Both the position numbers and the translations under genes were made by a program. DNA of 64,000 nucleotides from NCBI GenBank assembly GCA_016712465.1, contig JADJQZ010000001.1:3844001-3908000 (forward strand), given 5' to 3'. The stretch is from Candidatus Obscuribacter sp. (lineage in GTDB: Bacteria > Cyanobacteriota > Vampirovibrionia > Obscuribacterales > Obscuribacteraceae). Positions within the stretch are counted from its first letter, which is position 1. Each line of letters opens with the position of its first letter. This document shows, piece after piece, positions 1 to 10,324 of this stretch. Under the pieces are notes generated by a model. The model was not told the origin of the DNA, did not search any database, and worked only from the letters and a program-made list of their open reading frames with translations.

Positions 1-3000
1 TCGTCGTTGCACCGGTAGTCGTGTTGCCAGCTGTGGTCGTTGCTCCGGTGGCTGTATTGCCTGCGGTCGTAGTCGTTGCACCGGTAGTCGTATTGCCAGC
101 TGTCGTCGTTGCTCCGGTGGCTGTATTGCCTGCGGTCGTCGTCGTTGCACCGGTAGTCGTGTTGCCAGCTGTCGTCGTCGTTGCTCCGGTGGCTGTATTG
201 CCTGCGGTCGTCGTCGTTGCACCGGTAGTTGTGTTGCCGGTCGTCGTTGTTGCAGCACCTTGAGACGTAGCAGCTTGAGCGAGATTGCCGCTGGTGGTCG
301 TATTACCAGCGGTCGTCGTTGCTCCGGTAGTTGTGTTGCCAGCTGTCGTCGTCGTTGCTCCGGTGGCTGTATTGCCTGCGGTCGTCGTCGTTGCACCGGT
401 AGTCGTGTTGCCAGCTGTCGTCGTCGTTGCTCCGGTGGCTGTATTGCCTGCGGTCGTCGTCGTTGCACCGGTAGTCGTATTGCCAGCTGTCGTCGTTGCT
501 CCGGTGGCTGTATTGCCTGCGGTCGTAGTCGTCGCACCGGTAGTCGTATTGCCAGCTGTCGTCGTCGTTGCTCCGGTGGCTGTATTGCCTGCGGTCGTAG
601 TCGTCGCGCCGGTAGTCGTATTGCCAGCTGTCGTCGTCGTTGCTCCGGTGGCTGTATTGCCTGCGGTCGTAGTCGTTGCACCGGTAGTCGTGTTGCCAGC
701 TGTCGTCGTCGTTGCACCGGTAGTTGTATTTCCGGTAGTTGTATTGCCGGTCGTCGTTGTTGCAGCACCTTGAGACGTAGCAGCTTGAGCGAGATTGCCG
801 CTGGTGGTCGCACTTCCAGCGGTCGTCGTCGTTGCACCGGTAGTGGTATTGCCTGCGGTAGTCGTCGCACCGGTAGTGGTATTGCCTGCGGTAGTCGTCG
901 CACCGGTAGTGGTATTGCCTGCGGTAGTCGTCGCACCGGTGGTCGTATTGGCAGCTGTCGTTGTTGCACCAGTCGTTGTATTACCGGCGGTCGTCGTTGC
1001 ACCGGTGGTCGTATTGGCAGCTGTCGTTGTTGCACCAGTCGTTGAATTACTGGCGGTCGTTGTTGCACCAGTCGTTGAATTACTGGCGGTCGTTGTTGCA
1101 CCGGTAGTCGTATTGCCTGCGGTAGTCGTATTGCCTGTGGTAGTCGTCGCACCGGTGGTCGTATTGGCAGCTGTCGTCGTTGCACCTGTAGTTGTATTAC
1201 CGGCGGTCGTCGTTGCACCAGCAGTTGTGTTACCGGCCGTCGTCGTCGCACCAGTAGTTGTATTACCGGCGGTCGTCGTTGTTGCAGCACCTTGAGACGT
1301 AGCAGCTTGAGCGAGATTGCCGCTGGTCGTCGTATTTCCTGCGGTCGTCGTCGTTGCACCGGTAGTCGTGTTGCCAGCAGTCGTCGTTGCACCTGTAGTT
1401 GTATTACCGGCTGTTGTAGTCGTTGTTGCACCGGTGGTCGTGCTGCCAGCGGTCGTCGTCGTGGTCGCACCAGTGGTTGTGTTACCAGCCGTCGTGGTCG
1501 CACCAGTGGTTGTGTTACCGGCCGTCGTCGTCGCACCAGTAGTTGTATTACCGGCGGTCGTCGTTGTTGCAGCACCTTGAGACGTAGCAGCTTGAGCGAG
1601 ATTGCCGCTGGTCGTCGTATTTCCGGCGGTCGTCGTCGTTGCACCGGTAGTCGTGTTGCCAGCAGTCGTCGTTGCACCTGTAGTTGTATTACCGGCTGTT
1701 GTAGTCGTTGTTGCACCGGTGGTCGTGCTGCCAGCGGTCGTCGTCGTCGTCGTCGCACCAGTAGTTGTATTACCGGCAGTAGTCGTTGTAGCGGCACCTT
1801 GAGACGTAGCAGCTTGAGCGAGATTGCCGCTGGTCGTCGTCGTTGCACCGGCAGTTGTATTGCCGGCAGTCGTCGTTGCACCTGTAGTTGTATTACCGGC
1901 TGTTGTGGTCGTCGTTGCACCAGTATTTGTATTACCCGCTGTCGTCGTAGTCCCCGCTGTTGTCTGACCAGCAGTCGTCGTCGCAGTTCCAGCCGTTGTG
2001 TTGCTAGCAACGGTCGTCGTCGCACCGGTAGTTGTATTGCCGGCAGTCGTCGTCGCACCAGTTGTAGTGGAGGTTGCGGTTGTACCCTGAGTTGTCGCAG
2101 CTTGAGCGAGATTGCCGCTAGTAGTCGTAGTGTTTCCGGCGGTCGTAGTCGTGGCACCAGTAGTTGTATTAGCGGCTGCTGTCGTCGTTGCACCAGTATT
2201 TGCATTACCCGCTGTCGTCGTAGTCCCCGCTGTTGTCTGACCAGCAGACGTCGTCGCAGTTCCAGCCGTTGTGTTGCTAGCAACAGTCGTCGTCGCACCG
2301 GTAGTTGTATTGCCGGCAGTCGTCGTCGCACCAGTCGTAGTGGAGGTTGCGGTTGTACCCTGAGTTGTCGCAGCTTGAGCAAGATTGCCACCAGTAGTCG
2401 TATTACCAGCCGTCGTGTTGCTTGCTACTGTCGTCGCAGCTCCAGATGTCGTGTTGCTTGCTACTGTCGTTGTCGTTGCGCCGGTAGTCGTGTTGCCGGT
2501 TGTAGTCGTCGTGGATCCGGATGTGGTATTGCTCGCGACTGTCGTCGCAGCACCGGAGCTCGTAGCGACTTGAGCGAGAGTACCGCCCGTAGGGGTGGCA
2601 TTACCAGTAGCTGTCGTCGCAGTTCCTGCCGTCGTGTTGCTGGCTGTCGTCGTCGTCGCAGTTCCTGCCGTCGTGTTACTGGCTGTCGTCGTCGTCGCAG
2701 TTCCTGCCGTCGTGTTACTGGCTGTCGTCGTCGTCGCAGTTCCTGCCGTCGTGTTACTGGCTGTCGTCGTCGTCGCAGTTCCTGCCGTCGTGTTACTGGC
2801 TGTCGTCGTCGTCGCAGTTCCTGCCGTCGTGTTACTGGCTGTCGTCGTCGTCGCAGTTCCTGCCGTCGTGTTACTGGCTGTCGTCGTCGTCGCAGTTCCT
2901 GCCGTCGTGTTACTGGCTGTCGTCGTCGTCGCAGTTCCTGCCGTGGTATTGCCCGCTGTTGTGGAGGAAACAGTGGAACTATGAGATGCTGCCACTTGAG

Positions 3001-3300
3001 CCAAATTGCCACTGGCTGCCGTGTTACCAGTGGCAGCGGTGTTGGTAGTTGTAGCAGAGGTATTGCTGGCTACAGTCGTTGGGGCACCAGTAGTGGCATT
3101 CGTCGCTGTGGCTGCCGTTCCAGTAGTGCTCTGCGGAGTGCCAGTGGTCGTGTTGCTCGCCGTCGCCGTGGTGGTGGCTGCGGTGTGACCTGCCTGCACT
3201 GAGTTCACTGTGGACGCCTGAGAGGCAGCTACCTGTGCCAGGTTTCCGGACGTGGTAGTTGTAGTGGTAGCAGTGGTCGCATTAGTCCCGGCTTGAGTGC
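1..3300 (-). repeat. Thr/Asn/Gly/Ala-rich coding repeat region
   Basis: Read on the minus strand, the region is dominated by 10-13-residue units of the type ATTTAGNTTTG. They are interrupted about twelve times by a linker resembling SGNLAQAATSQG (for example 261-296, 769-806, 1291-1326, 1577-1611, 1799-1833, 2990-3017). The GTC/GTT-rich plus strand stays open in several frames, which produces long antisense shadow ORFs. Adjacent blocks are nearly identical, so the array has expanded recently. Confidence 0.85.
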
Positions 3301-6300
3301 TTCCGGCAACAGTCGTAGCACCCGTCGACTGAGAGTTGGCAGTTCCAGCAGCGGGAGCAGCCTGGTTGTTGGTTGCAGCAACTTGTGCTGAACTGTTAGA
3401 CGCGGGATTGTTGCCAGTAGCCGATACGGTCGAACCTGCAGTAGTTGCCACACCGGTGGCGCCCGGTGTGACGTTGCCGGGTCCTGTTGCTGCCGAGCCA
3501 ACCGAACTGACTGAACCGTGAGTTGCTGCAACCTGCGACAAGGTTGTGGCACTGTCAGTTTTCACCGCAGTCGAAGGATTGCTGACGTTGCCGGCACCAG
3601 TAGCCACCTGCACTACCTGCGGCGGAGGCACGACGGCAGCGGCGGCATCTGTCTTAGCGACAACCGCACCGCTCTGCTGAGGCTGTTCCACCGGTTTATT
3701 GACCACCGGAGCAGGAGTCGCATCAGCAGTCTTCACAGGGGTCGCGGCATGGGAATCGACAGCAGGCTTGAGTTGCTCTGTCGGAGCCTTAGTCGCCTCG
3801 GCGACCTTGGTTGACTCGGGAGCATTCCTCGTAGAATCAGCGGAGCGCGGCACTTCGGCGGAAGTTTTGGGGCCTTCAGCGGTGGCAACCTTAGTGTCTG
3901 CCGGTGCATTAACTTTCGAGGCTTCAGTCGCAGTCTTTCCAGCTTCGACTGTAGTCGCAGCCTTGGAGAGGTCCGTCGTACCCGGCTTCTGCTCGACCAC
4001 GGTTGTCTTGGTTTCCGCAGTTGCCGTCTTGGTATCAACCGGCGTTGGAGCTGTGGTCTTAGCCTGTTCCTGCACCTTAGTATCAGCCGGTGTCGGAACC
4101 GTAGTCTTGGCCTGTTCCTGCACCTTAGTATCAGCCGGTGTCGGTACTGTCGTCTTGGCTTGTTCCTGCACCTTAGTATCAGCCGGTGTCGGTACTGTCG
4201 TCTTGGCTTGTTCCTGCACCTTAGTATCAGCCGGTGTCGGAACCGTAGTCTTGGCCTGTTCCTGCACCTTAGTATCAGCCGGTGTCGGAACCGTAGTCTT
4301 GGCCTGTTCCTGCACCTTAGTATCAACCGGCGTCGGAGCTGTTGTCTTAGCCTGTTCCTGCCCCTTGGTATCGACCGGCGTTGGCGCTGTTGTCTTAGCC
4401 TGTTCCTGCGTCTTAGGCTCAGGAGTCGGACTGATCTGAGGCTTGCTCTCAACTTTAGCATGCTCCACCTGTGCAGCAGCCTGAGCCTGTTTCTCTTTCG
4501 TGATCGCAGCCTGCATGGCTGCCTGCTGCTCTGCAGCGGTCAGGGCAGGTTTCTCAACAGGCGCTGTCGTTGGCAAGGGCTGCTGCGGCAGCTTAGCTTG
4601 CTCAGCCGCCTTTTGTTCTGCGAGTTTCTGTTCAGCTGCCTTGGTCTCGGCGGCTTTCACATCGCTAGCCCTCTGCTCCGCCAGTCTCGCCTCGGCTATC
4701 TTTTGTTCTGCAGCTCTTTGTTCCAAGACCTTAGCAGCCTGTGCGGCTTCGGAAGCGGTAGGAGTCTTAGCATCGCCACCTATCTGTATGCTACCGGGGG
4801 TTGTGGTGCCCAGTTTCTGACCATCGGCACCAAAGTGATCGGTGTTGCCGGTTTTGTTATCGGTAACAGTCTTAGTCTTGTCAGGATTGATAGTGGTAGT
4901 GGTTTGATTGTTGTTGTCCTGGACGACCACACGATTATCCGGATAAGTGGTCGTCACAGTGTTGGCCTTGAGGTCGTTTACAGTGACCGTCTTATCCTCG
5001 AGGGTTGTCGTGATTGTGCCTTTGTTGCGGTCCTCAACTGTAACTGAGTGATCGGGTCTGGTGGTGGTAGTTGTATTAGCGTTGCGGTCTTCCACAATCA
5101 CCGTCTGATCCGGTCTGGTAGTGGTGGTGGTGTTGGCGTTGCGATCAACCACTGAGACGAGACCACTGGGCTCGGTGCGAGTCAAGGTATTGGCGGTGCG
5201 ATCATCGACGGTAACTACTCCGGAAGCTTCTCGTGTAGTGGTGGTATTTGTTAGTTTATTGTCAATCACCACCCGGCCGTCCGGAGCAACGGTCGTACTC
5301 AGGTTGCCTGAAGCATCGTTAAAGCGAATAGCACCACTAACTTTATCTACCTCAAAGGTCTGACCAGCAGGAATGATTGAGGATACGCCATTTGGGCCGG
5401 TGATAACCTGATCACCCTTGGCAGTGGTGGAAATATCCAGAGTTTTACCGTCGGGACCGGTGACCGTCGTGTGGGCGCCGTTTCTCTCGACCACCACTGT
5501 GTCGGTACCTTTGTAGTACTCTTCACGAACGGTCTTAGCTTCATCGTTTCTGTGAAGGATGGAGCTTGAAACGCGATTACCGTCCCAAGTCACATCTCTG
5601 TAGGTACCATCTGCCCAGGTCTGGTGGGTGAGACGATTCTGCGAATCGGCGGTCATCGTACCGCCCATGGTATCGTATTTAGTGACGGAATTGTCGGCAT
5701 GGGTAATAAGAGGCATGCCGGTTTTGGGATCGGCAGAGATCTTCTCGCCAGGTACATCAAGGCGAACATCCTCAGCTCCGCTCTTCTTCATGACCACGGA
5801 AGTGGCTTCACCATGAGCATCGCGAGTGTAGACAACGCCGTTTCCGCTAGAATCCAGCTTGCTCAAGATGCGATCGCTGCCATCCACAGTTATGGCACCA
5901 CCGCGACTGTCGTAGCTCACCTTGCTGGTGACATTACCGTCAGCATCTTTATATATGACCGTCGGCAGTTTGGTGGTAGCATCCTGAACTACGGTTCCGC
6001 CTGCCGGCTCAAAGGTTTTGCCACCATCTTTACTTATGGAGACGCCTTTGATGTCCGGTGCGACTCCATCATATTTATACTGATATCCGTTTTGCGCCAC
6101 ATACAGCGAGCCGATTTCTTCGCCTTTCTCATTCTGCAAGGGGCGAAGAGCATCGCTGGTTTTGCGAGCGAAGGTGTATTCACCACCGTTCGTGTTAATG
6201 GCACCTTCCCAAACCAACCTGGTTCCATCGGATACGGGTTTAACTTCAAATGGCGGATTCTTACCGACTTCGCCGATACGTTCCCATTTGGTATCGCCTG

Positions 6301-6686
6301 TAGACGGATCTCTGGGGCTGCCTTCCAATACCTTCCATTGGCCGGCTCTGTTGGTCACTTCCGACAAATTACCGCTAGCATCGTACTTGAATTTGTATTC
6401 AAAGCCGTCCTTCTCATCAAGCATAGAGGTCATCTTGCCGTCAGGACTGAAGGTCTTGGTCAGTCCCTTGGTGTAGTCCTCGGCAGTAGTCCAGCCATCG
6501 GTGGCAACCTTGCGATTCTCATAACCCAAGTTGTACTCAAGGGAACCACTGCCATCGCGAGAAACGGAATACACCGGCTCGGTTTTGCCGTCAGCGGTCT
6601 TGTGAACATAAGAGTAGTCGCCTTGGCTGCCGTTGTACTGCCGCTCAATCGAACTACCATCGGGCAGTTTACCGAAATAATATTTC
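1..6686 (-). CDS. C-terminal part of giant repeat protein (runs off the left edge)
   Basis: This is the continuation, in the next frame, of the gene starting at 10005. I checked the frame near 6478, 5060, 2990 and 10 and it is the same at all four; no stop was met before the window edge. From N to C it holds RHS-like DG/YT beta repeats (to about 5270), seven 19-residue repeats (5262-4860), an Ala/Glu/Lys/Gln-rich probable coiled coil with AAEQK-type units (about 4750-4480), eight 16-residue VQEQAK repeats (4410-4027), and about 1,100 residues of Thr/Asn/Gly/Ala repeats. With the first part the protein has at least 3,300 residues. No enzymatic domain is visible. A surface-exposed or secreted structural protein or adhesin is the best inference. 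The true C-terminus, where an anchoring domain might lie, is outside the window. Confidence 0.75.
2622..2950 (-). repeat. 39-bp perfect tandem repeat, eight full copies plus a partial
   Basis: Copies begin at 2622, 2661, 2700, 2739, 2778, 2817, 2856 and 2895, and a partial copy begins at 2934. Each encodes a 13-residue unit, ATTTTASNTTAGT, on the minus strand. Copies two to eight look identical at the DNA level; the first differs at one position (gttgct against gttact). There are no spacers, so this is a coding minisatellite and not a CRISPR array. Confidence 0.95.
4027..4410 (-). repeat. 48-bp coding tandem repeat, eight copies
   Basis: Units start at about 4027, 4075, 4123, 4171, 4219, 4267, 4315 and 4363 and encode 16 residues of the type TTVPTPADTKVQEQAK. 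Variants fall in neighbouring groups: two units share ggtactgtcgtcttggcttg, and the units beside them share ggaaccgtagtcttggcctg. This suggests duplication in blocks larger than one unit. The unit is Pro/Thr/Lys/Gln-rich and probably forms an extended stalk. Confidence 0.9.
4860..5262 (-). repeat. seven degenerate 57-bp (19-residue) coding repeats
   Basis: The minus-strand translation gives consecutive 19-residue units of the pattern NANTTTTTRPDxTVxVEDR. In order they begin LTNTTTTREA, TANTLTRTEP, NANTTTTTRPDQ, NANTTTTTRPDH, NKGTITTTLED, KANTVTTTYPD and NNQTTTTINPD. Period and phase are constant, whereas DNA identity is lower than in the 39- and 48-bp arrays, so this array is older. Alternating Thr/Val strands with Asp/Asn turns suggest a beta-solenoid or beta-roll. 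Confidence 0.85.
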
Positions 6687-9600
6687 CATCGGCATCGGCC
6701 ACGCTGGTCAGTTTGCCGTTCTTCGTCTCGATGCTTTCCAGCTTGCCGTCACGATTGAACTGCTCCGTGGTACTTACGCCCTCTTTGACCTCTGTATGAG
6801 ATCTAGTAAAGTCAGACTTGAGCGTGTCACTGCTGTCGCCACTCCTGTGTAGCACCAGTTCGCCGGTGTTCTTATCATATGTGGCGAAGGGAGGCTCAGC
6901 TTTGGCACCGTTCTCCACCAACTTGAAGGACTCAGGTTTGCCGTCCGGTCCCTGTACTTCAACCTTGCTACCATCGGCGCCGTCTCTTTGCACGGTGACT
7001 TTGCCAGCCGGTCCCTCTTGCGAGGCCAGATTGTTGGAATTATCGTACCAGCGGTTCTGAGTTGCATCCTTACTGTACTCACCACGGCTACCGGAGAGCA
7101 TCTGTACCACTGAATCACCATTAGGCTTGGTGATATCAATACTGTCGAACATGCCTTTCTTGACGTCGTAGCCGCTCTGCCCATTTTGATCCACATAGAC
7201 AAAGCTGTCAGGCTTATTGGGATCAGGCTGCCGAGTAATCTCCCCTATGAAATCACTCTTGACGCGCTTGACGTTGCCGTCGGCATCGAATTCGGTAACA
7301 AGATTTCCAGCAGCCTTGTTCTCTACCTTCATCTCGCCGTTCTTAAAGATGGTCTCTACCTGACCGTCAAGAGTTTTGGCGGTGAAATCACCGGTAGCTT
7401 TGTCGAATGAAGCTTCCGCAACCAGAATGCCGTCCTTCTTCCATGCATTGGAAGCCGCATCAAAAGTATATTGATGCTCACCTTTTGTAACACCGACAAG
7501 CTCTCCACTGGGACTGTACTCAGTGGAAACTTTAGCGGTCAAATCTTCTTTAGTGAGGTTCCCATTGCGATGAGTAGTCTCAATATTGTTGCCGTCGACA
7601 TTGACTTTAACATCGCCAGTGGTGCTATCGTAGGTTACACCTTTTACGAGCTCTCCATTTCTAGTCCAAGTTCCGGTGGCTTCGTCAAGGTGTAGAGTAG
7701 TACCACCCTTGGTGATTTCCACGGGCTGACTGTCAGCATTGAGCTTTACAATTTGCTCTACACCAGATTTATCAATTGATGTAACGGTAGACTCGCCACT
7801 TGCATGTTTTTCTATTCTTGCACCGTCAGGTAAAGCGGTGATCGTCTCACCATTTCCCTTATCGATGGACATGTTGCCGCTCTTATCGAGACTGACCGAG
7901 GCAATTGCAGTACCTTCAGCATTTTGCCAAATTTTCTGCCCGGGGTTGTTCGGATCTTCGACTGCCTTGTACTGCCCACTTCGATCGGTCAGAGACACCA
8001 GTTGTCCACTAGCATCAAAGGCACCGGAATATCCGGCAGCGCTGTCTGAAATGACACGCTCACCATTGGCGGTGACAGTCTGTACCCGAGTATCCGTGTC
8101 TCGAACAACAGCAGTACCGGTGGAAGGCTCATAGCTGACGTCTTTAACAGGCTTGCCATCTGCATCGGTCCAGGACTTGGTCTGTGCATCGAATTGATAG
8201 GATGTACCGCCAACCGTTAGAGCGTTGAGTTTGCCATCGGCGCCAAAATCCGCAACGGTTTCCTTGCCGGAAGCATCCTTGGAGGTGACTTCCCTGGCAC
8301 CGTCGCTGGTACGCACTTCCTTGATGCCGTTGGTGCCCTCAAGCACCAGTCTGCCGGTCTTGTCGTCAAGAGTGGCACTCTTGTAGGTTCTACCGTCAGG
8401 TCCAGTCCAAGTGCCTGTATCGGAGTTCTTTATGAACTCGTCATTACCATACTTGATCTTATTGTCGCCGGAGATCCACTCAACAACCGCCTTATAACCG
8501 GACTTTACGGCATCGATAGTTTTGTCTATCAAGCCTGGTTCTTCAGGTTTCGTCTCCGGCACAACCTTAGATTGATCGGTTGCCGTAGGCGCAGCGACAA
8601 GCTTAGCTTGCTCGGCTGTCACCGGGGACGGAGTAACTTTGGCTGAATCGGACAAAGGAGGCAAACCAACCGTGGCCATACTGGATGGCTCAAAGTTTGT
8701 TTGTGCCTGTTCAATTTTGGCAACAGTCGGTACCGGCTTTTCGGGCACTGTTTCAGCTATCGTCGGAGACTGCACCGAGAATTTCTTGGGACTGGAATCG
8801 ACTTCGTGGGCGGCTGTTTCGCCGACGGTCTTAGCCACCGGCGGCAAATCGCTCTTGATGGCGGCAACAGGCTCGGCAACATTACCGGAAAGGGGCGGCA
8901 AATCAGATTTCAGAACCTTATTCTGCTCAGCGCCGGCACCGGTCAGAGGCGGCAAACTTGTATCGGAAACCTGAGTCGGCACCGTCTTGTCACCGGATAG
9001 GGGCGGCATGGAAAGGTCATTTCCGGTAGGCGTAGAACTAACCCCGGACTTGACCGGCTGTGAGACTCCTCCCACAACCACAGAGCCGGATTGATTGGAA
9101 GCCGAACCGGCGTCCTTCTTAGCCTCTTGCAGCTCCTTCTCTTCTTGAGAGAGAGGCTTTTCCACCATCGGCTGGAAGGGCTGCGCGTCCTGGCTAGCCG
9201 GCTTGACCATGCCTGTATTGGCATCGGCAACGGCGACAGCCCCATTTTCAAGGGGAGGAGCAGCGATTCCCGCCGGCTTATCAGTGATGAGGGAGCCGGC
9301 AGAAGTCTGCTCACCAACCTTGGCGTCGACCTGCGGGAGGGTGGCGGCGGCGGCCTCCGAGCCAAGCACCGCGCTGGAAACTCCAGCAATGACGGTGCTG
9401 CCCACCTCGACAGTGGAATTTGCCAATTCTTTCACCTTGTTGACGGCATCCGCAGGCAGTTCGGAGGCGGTCTGGACAACTGAATCAGCTAACTCACCGA
9501 CCTTTTTGACGGCGGCATCTTTCAATTCTCCGGCTTTCTGTAATGCACTATCGGCCAGTTCACCCGCCGTGGTCGAGACCGAGTCGGCAGCCTTTTTCAT

Positions 9601-10005
9601 CCAATCGGGCATGATGCTGTCGGACGCTGTCGGCTCTTGCTTGACTGCCTCCTTTTCACCGGCTCCCGCTGCCACTTTGTCTTTATCGGAAGTAGCCTTG
9701 TCCTTGCCGGCAGATTCCGGGGATTTAGAGCCGTCACCTTCATGACCGGTCTGTTGTCCCATTCCCTTGAAACGGGCATCGGCGATGTTGACGGGCACAA
9801 TCAGGGCTCCGTCTTTCAAGTCTTTCTCACTGCTGGCTACACCGGGAGTCTTCTCTCCAACGGCACCTTTGTCCGTCTGAGCCGGCGGCTTGAAAACTTC
9901 CGCCCGCAAAGCGTTACTAGCCACTGCGGCAGCCTGATCCTCAACCTTCTGCGGAGGCTTCTCGACCTTCTGGTCCTGCTCATTGGGTTTGTTCGGATCG
10001 GCCAA
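6460..10005 (-). CDS. N-terminal part of giant RHS-like repeat protein (frameshifted)
   Basis: The start is the TTG at 10005 (MADPNKPNEQ), with GAGG 7 bases upstream and no in-frame ATG before it. Residues 1-135 are polar and disordered. Residues about 137-222 are an amphipathic Lys/Ala/Glu/Asp region (KKVGELADSVVQTASEL-type, 11-residue-like periodicity as in LEA or apolipoprotein helices). Then come several LPPLSG motifs (about 300-450), and from about 510 long RHS/YD-like repeats of roughly 105 residues, with landmarks such as YTFDAASNAW...DG...TGD. The canonical YxYDxxGRL signature is not clear. The last 75 residues before the stop at 6460 are out of frame: the family-like sequence continues in the next frame from about 6686. 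No signal peptide is seen. A surface or secreted structural role is inferred. Confidence 0.8.
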   Translation of the reverse strand: MADPNKPNEQDQKVEKPPQKVEDQAAAVASNALRAEVFKPPAQTDKGAVGEKTPGVASSEKDLKDGALIVPVNIADARFKGMGQQTGHEGDGSKSPESAGKDKATSDKDKVAAGAGEKEAVKQEPTASDSIMPDWMKKAADSVSTTAGELADSALQKAGELKDAAVKKVGELADSVVQTASELPADAVNKVKELANSTVEVGSTVIAGVSSAVLGSEAAAATLPQVDAKVGEQTSAGSLITDKPAGIAAPPLENGAVAVADANTGMVKPASQDAQPFQPMVEKPLSQEEKELQEAKKDAGSASNQSGSVVVGGVSQPVKSGVSSTPTGNDLSMPPLSGDKTVPTQVSDTSLPPLTGAGAEQNKVLKSDLPPLSGNVAEPVAAIKSDLPPVAKTVGETAAHEVDSSPKKFSVQSPTIAETVPEKPVPTVAKIEQAQTNFEPSSMATVGLPPLSDSAKVTPSPVTAEQAKLVAAPTATDQSKVVPETKPEEPGLIDKTIDAVKSGYKAVVEWISGDNKIKYGNDEFIKNSDTGTWTGPDGRTYKSATLDDKTGRLVLEGTNGIKEVRTSDGAREVTSKDASGKETVADFGADGKLNALTVGGTSYQFDAQTKSWTDADGKPVKDVSYEPSTGTAVVRDTDTRVQTVTANGERVISDSAAGYSGAFDASGQLVSLTDRSGQYKAVEDPNNPGQKIWQNAEGTAIASVSLDKSGNMSIDKGNGETITALPDGARIEKHASGESTVTSIDKSGVEQIVKLNADSQPVEITKGGTTLHLDEATGTWTRNGELVKGVTYDSTTGDVKVNVDGNNIETTHRNGNLTKEDLTAKVSTEYSPSGELVGVTKGEHQYTFDAASNAWKKDGILVAEASFDKATGDFTAKTLDGQVETIFKNGEMKVENKAAGNLVTEFDADGNVKRVKSDFIGEITRQPDPNKPDSFVYVDQNGQSGYDVKKGMFDSIDITKPNGDSVVQMLSGSRGEYSKDATQNRWYDNSNNLASQEGPAGKVTVQRDGADGSKVEVQGPDGKPESFKLVENGAKAEPPFATYDKNTGELVLHRSGDSSDTLKSDFTRSHTEVKEGVSTTEQFNRDGKLESIETKNGKLTSVADADGNIISVNCPMVVRLSGSTTAAKATTLMFTRPLTAKPSRCIPFLAMAVVPLSTTWVMRIARLPPMAGLLPRTTPRD
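6683..6685 (-). other. probable one-base frameshift in a short homopolymer
   Basis: The upstream frame ends ...VADADGNIIS and then loses repeat character. The downstream frame reads ...KYYFGKLPDGSS and continues the repeats. One extra A in the minus-strand GGAAAT (TTT at 6683-6685 on the plus strand) would give DGKYYFGKLPDG and restore a single frame of about 3,335 codons. It may be an assembly error in a homopolymer, a phase-variable site or a real mutation. Confidence 0.7.
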
Positions 10006-10233
10006 ACCGTAGACCTCTGTCGAATGGATGACCCCATCTGGTCACCCAATTACCAATATTCACGGTCCAAGGCCTCTTTTAAACGAAAGAAAATGGCTGA
10101 AAGTAAGTTCTAATCTAGTAAAAGTGACACCAGTTTCTCGTCGCCTGCCAAGAGCCGTCAGACCTCTGCGGTGCGGGTAGGAAGCCCAACTCCTTAGAGA
10201 ACACTAATATATATGCAAATCGGAAGCGCTGAC

Positions 10234-10249
10234 TGTTGTCTGGACAACA
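10234..10249. promoter_or_regulatory. perfect palindrome in the 319-bp gap 10006-10324
   Basis: The arms TGTTGTC and GACAACA are separated by TG. The centre is too short for a normal terminator loop, so a protein-binding operator is the likelier reading. It lies upstream of the giant repeat gene (start 10005) and just past the stop of the LysM gene (10325). AT-rich stretches (around 10206-10216 and 10290-10303) could hold promoter elements, but I could not pick a convincing -35/-10 pair. Nothing else is recognisable in the gap. Confidence 0.3.
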
Positions 10250-10324
10250 AAAGGTCCGATCCGGGCTGCCAAATCAGACCGGAACCCCAAAATTAATATT
10301 AAACGCAGCGGTAATCGTCGAACT

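Noticed and set aside
2622..2955. Possible CRISPR array
   Set aside because: The 39-bp repeats are contiguous with no spacers and encode an in-frame 13-residue unit.
21..3202. Long plus-strand ORFs of Val/Ala/Pro or Arg/Ser/Cys repeats (up to 636 codons)
   Set aside because: They are antisense shadows of the minus-strand Thr/Asn repeats; GTC/GTT-rich repeats have few stops in any frame.
5624..6799. 391-codon plus-strand ORF
   Set aside because: It lies opposite the RHS-like repeats, has no recognisable motif, and the minus strand gives coherent repeats.
10234..10249. Terminator reading of the TGTTGTC/GACAACA palindrome
   Set aside because: Only two bases separate the arms and no T run follows on either strand; an operator is likelier.
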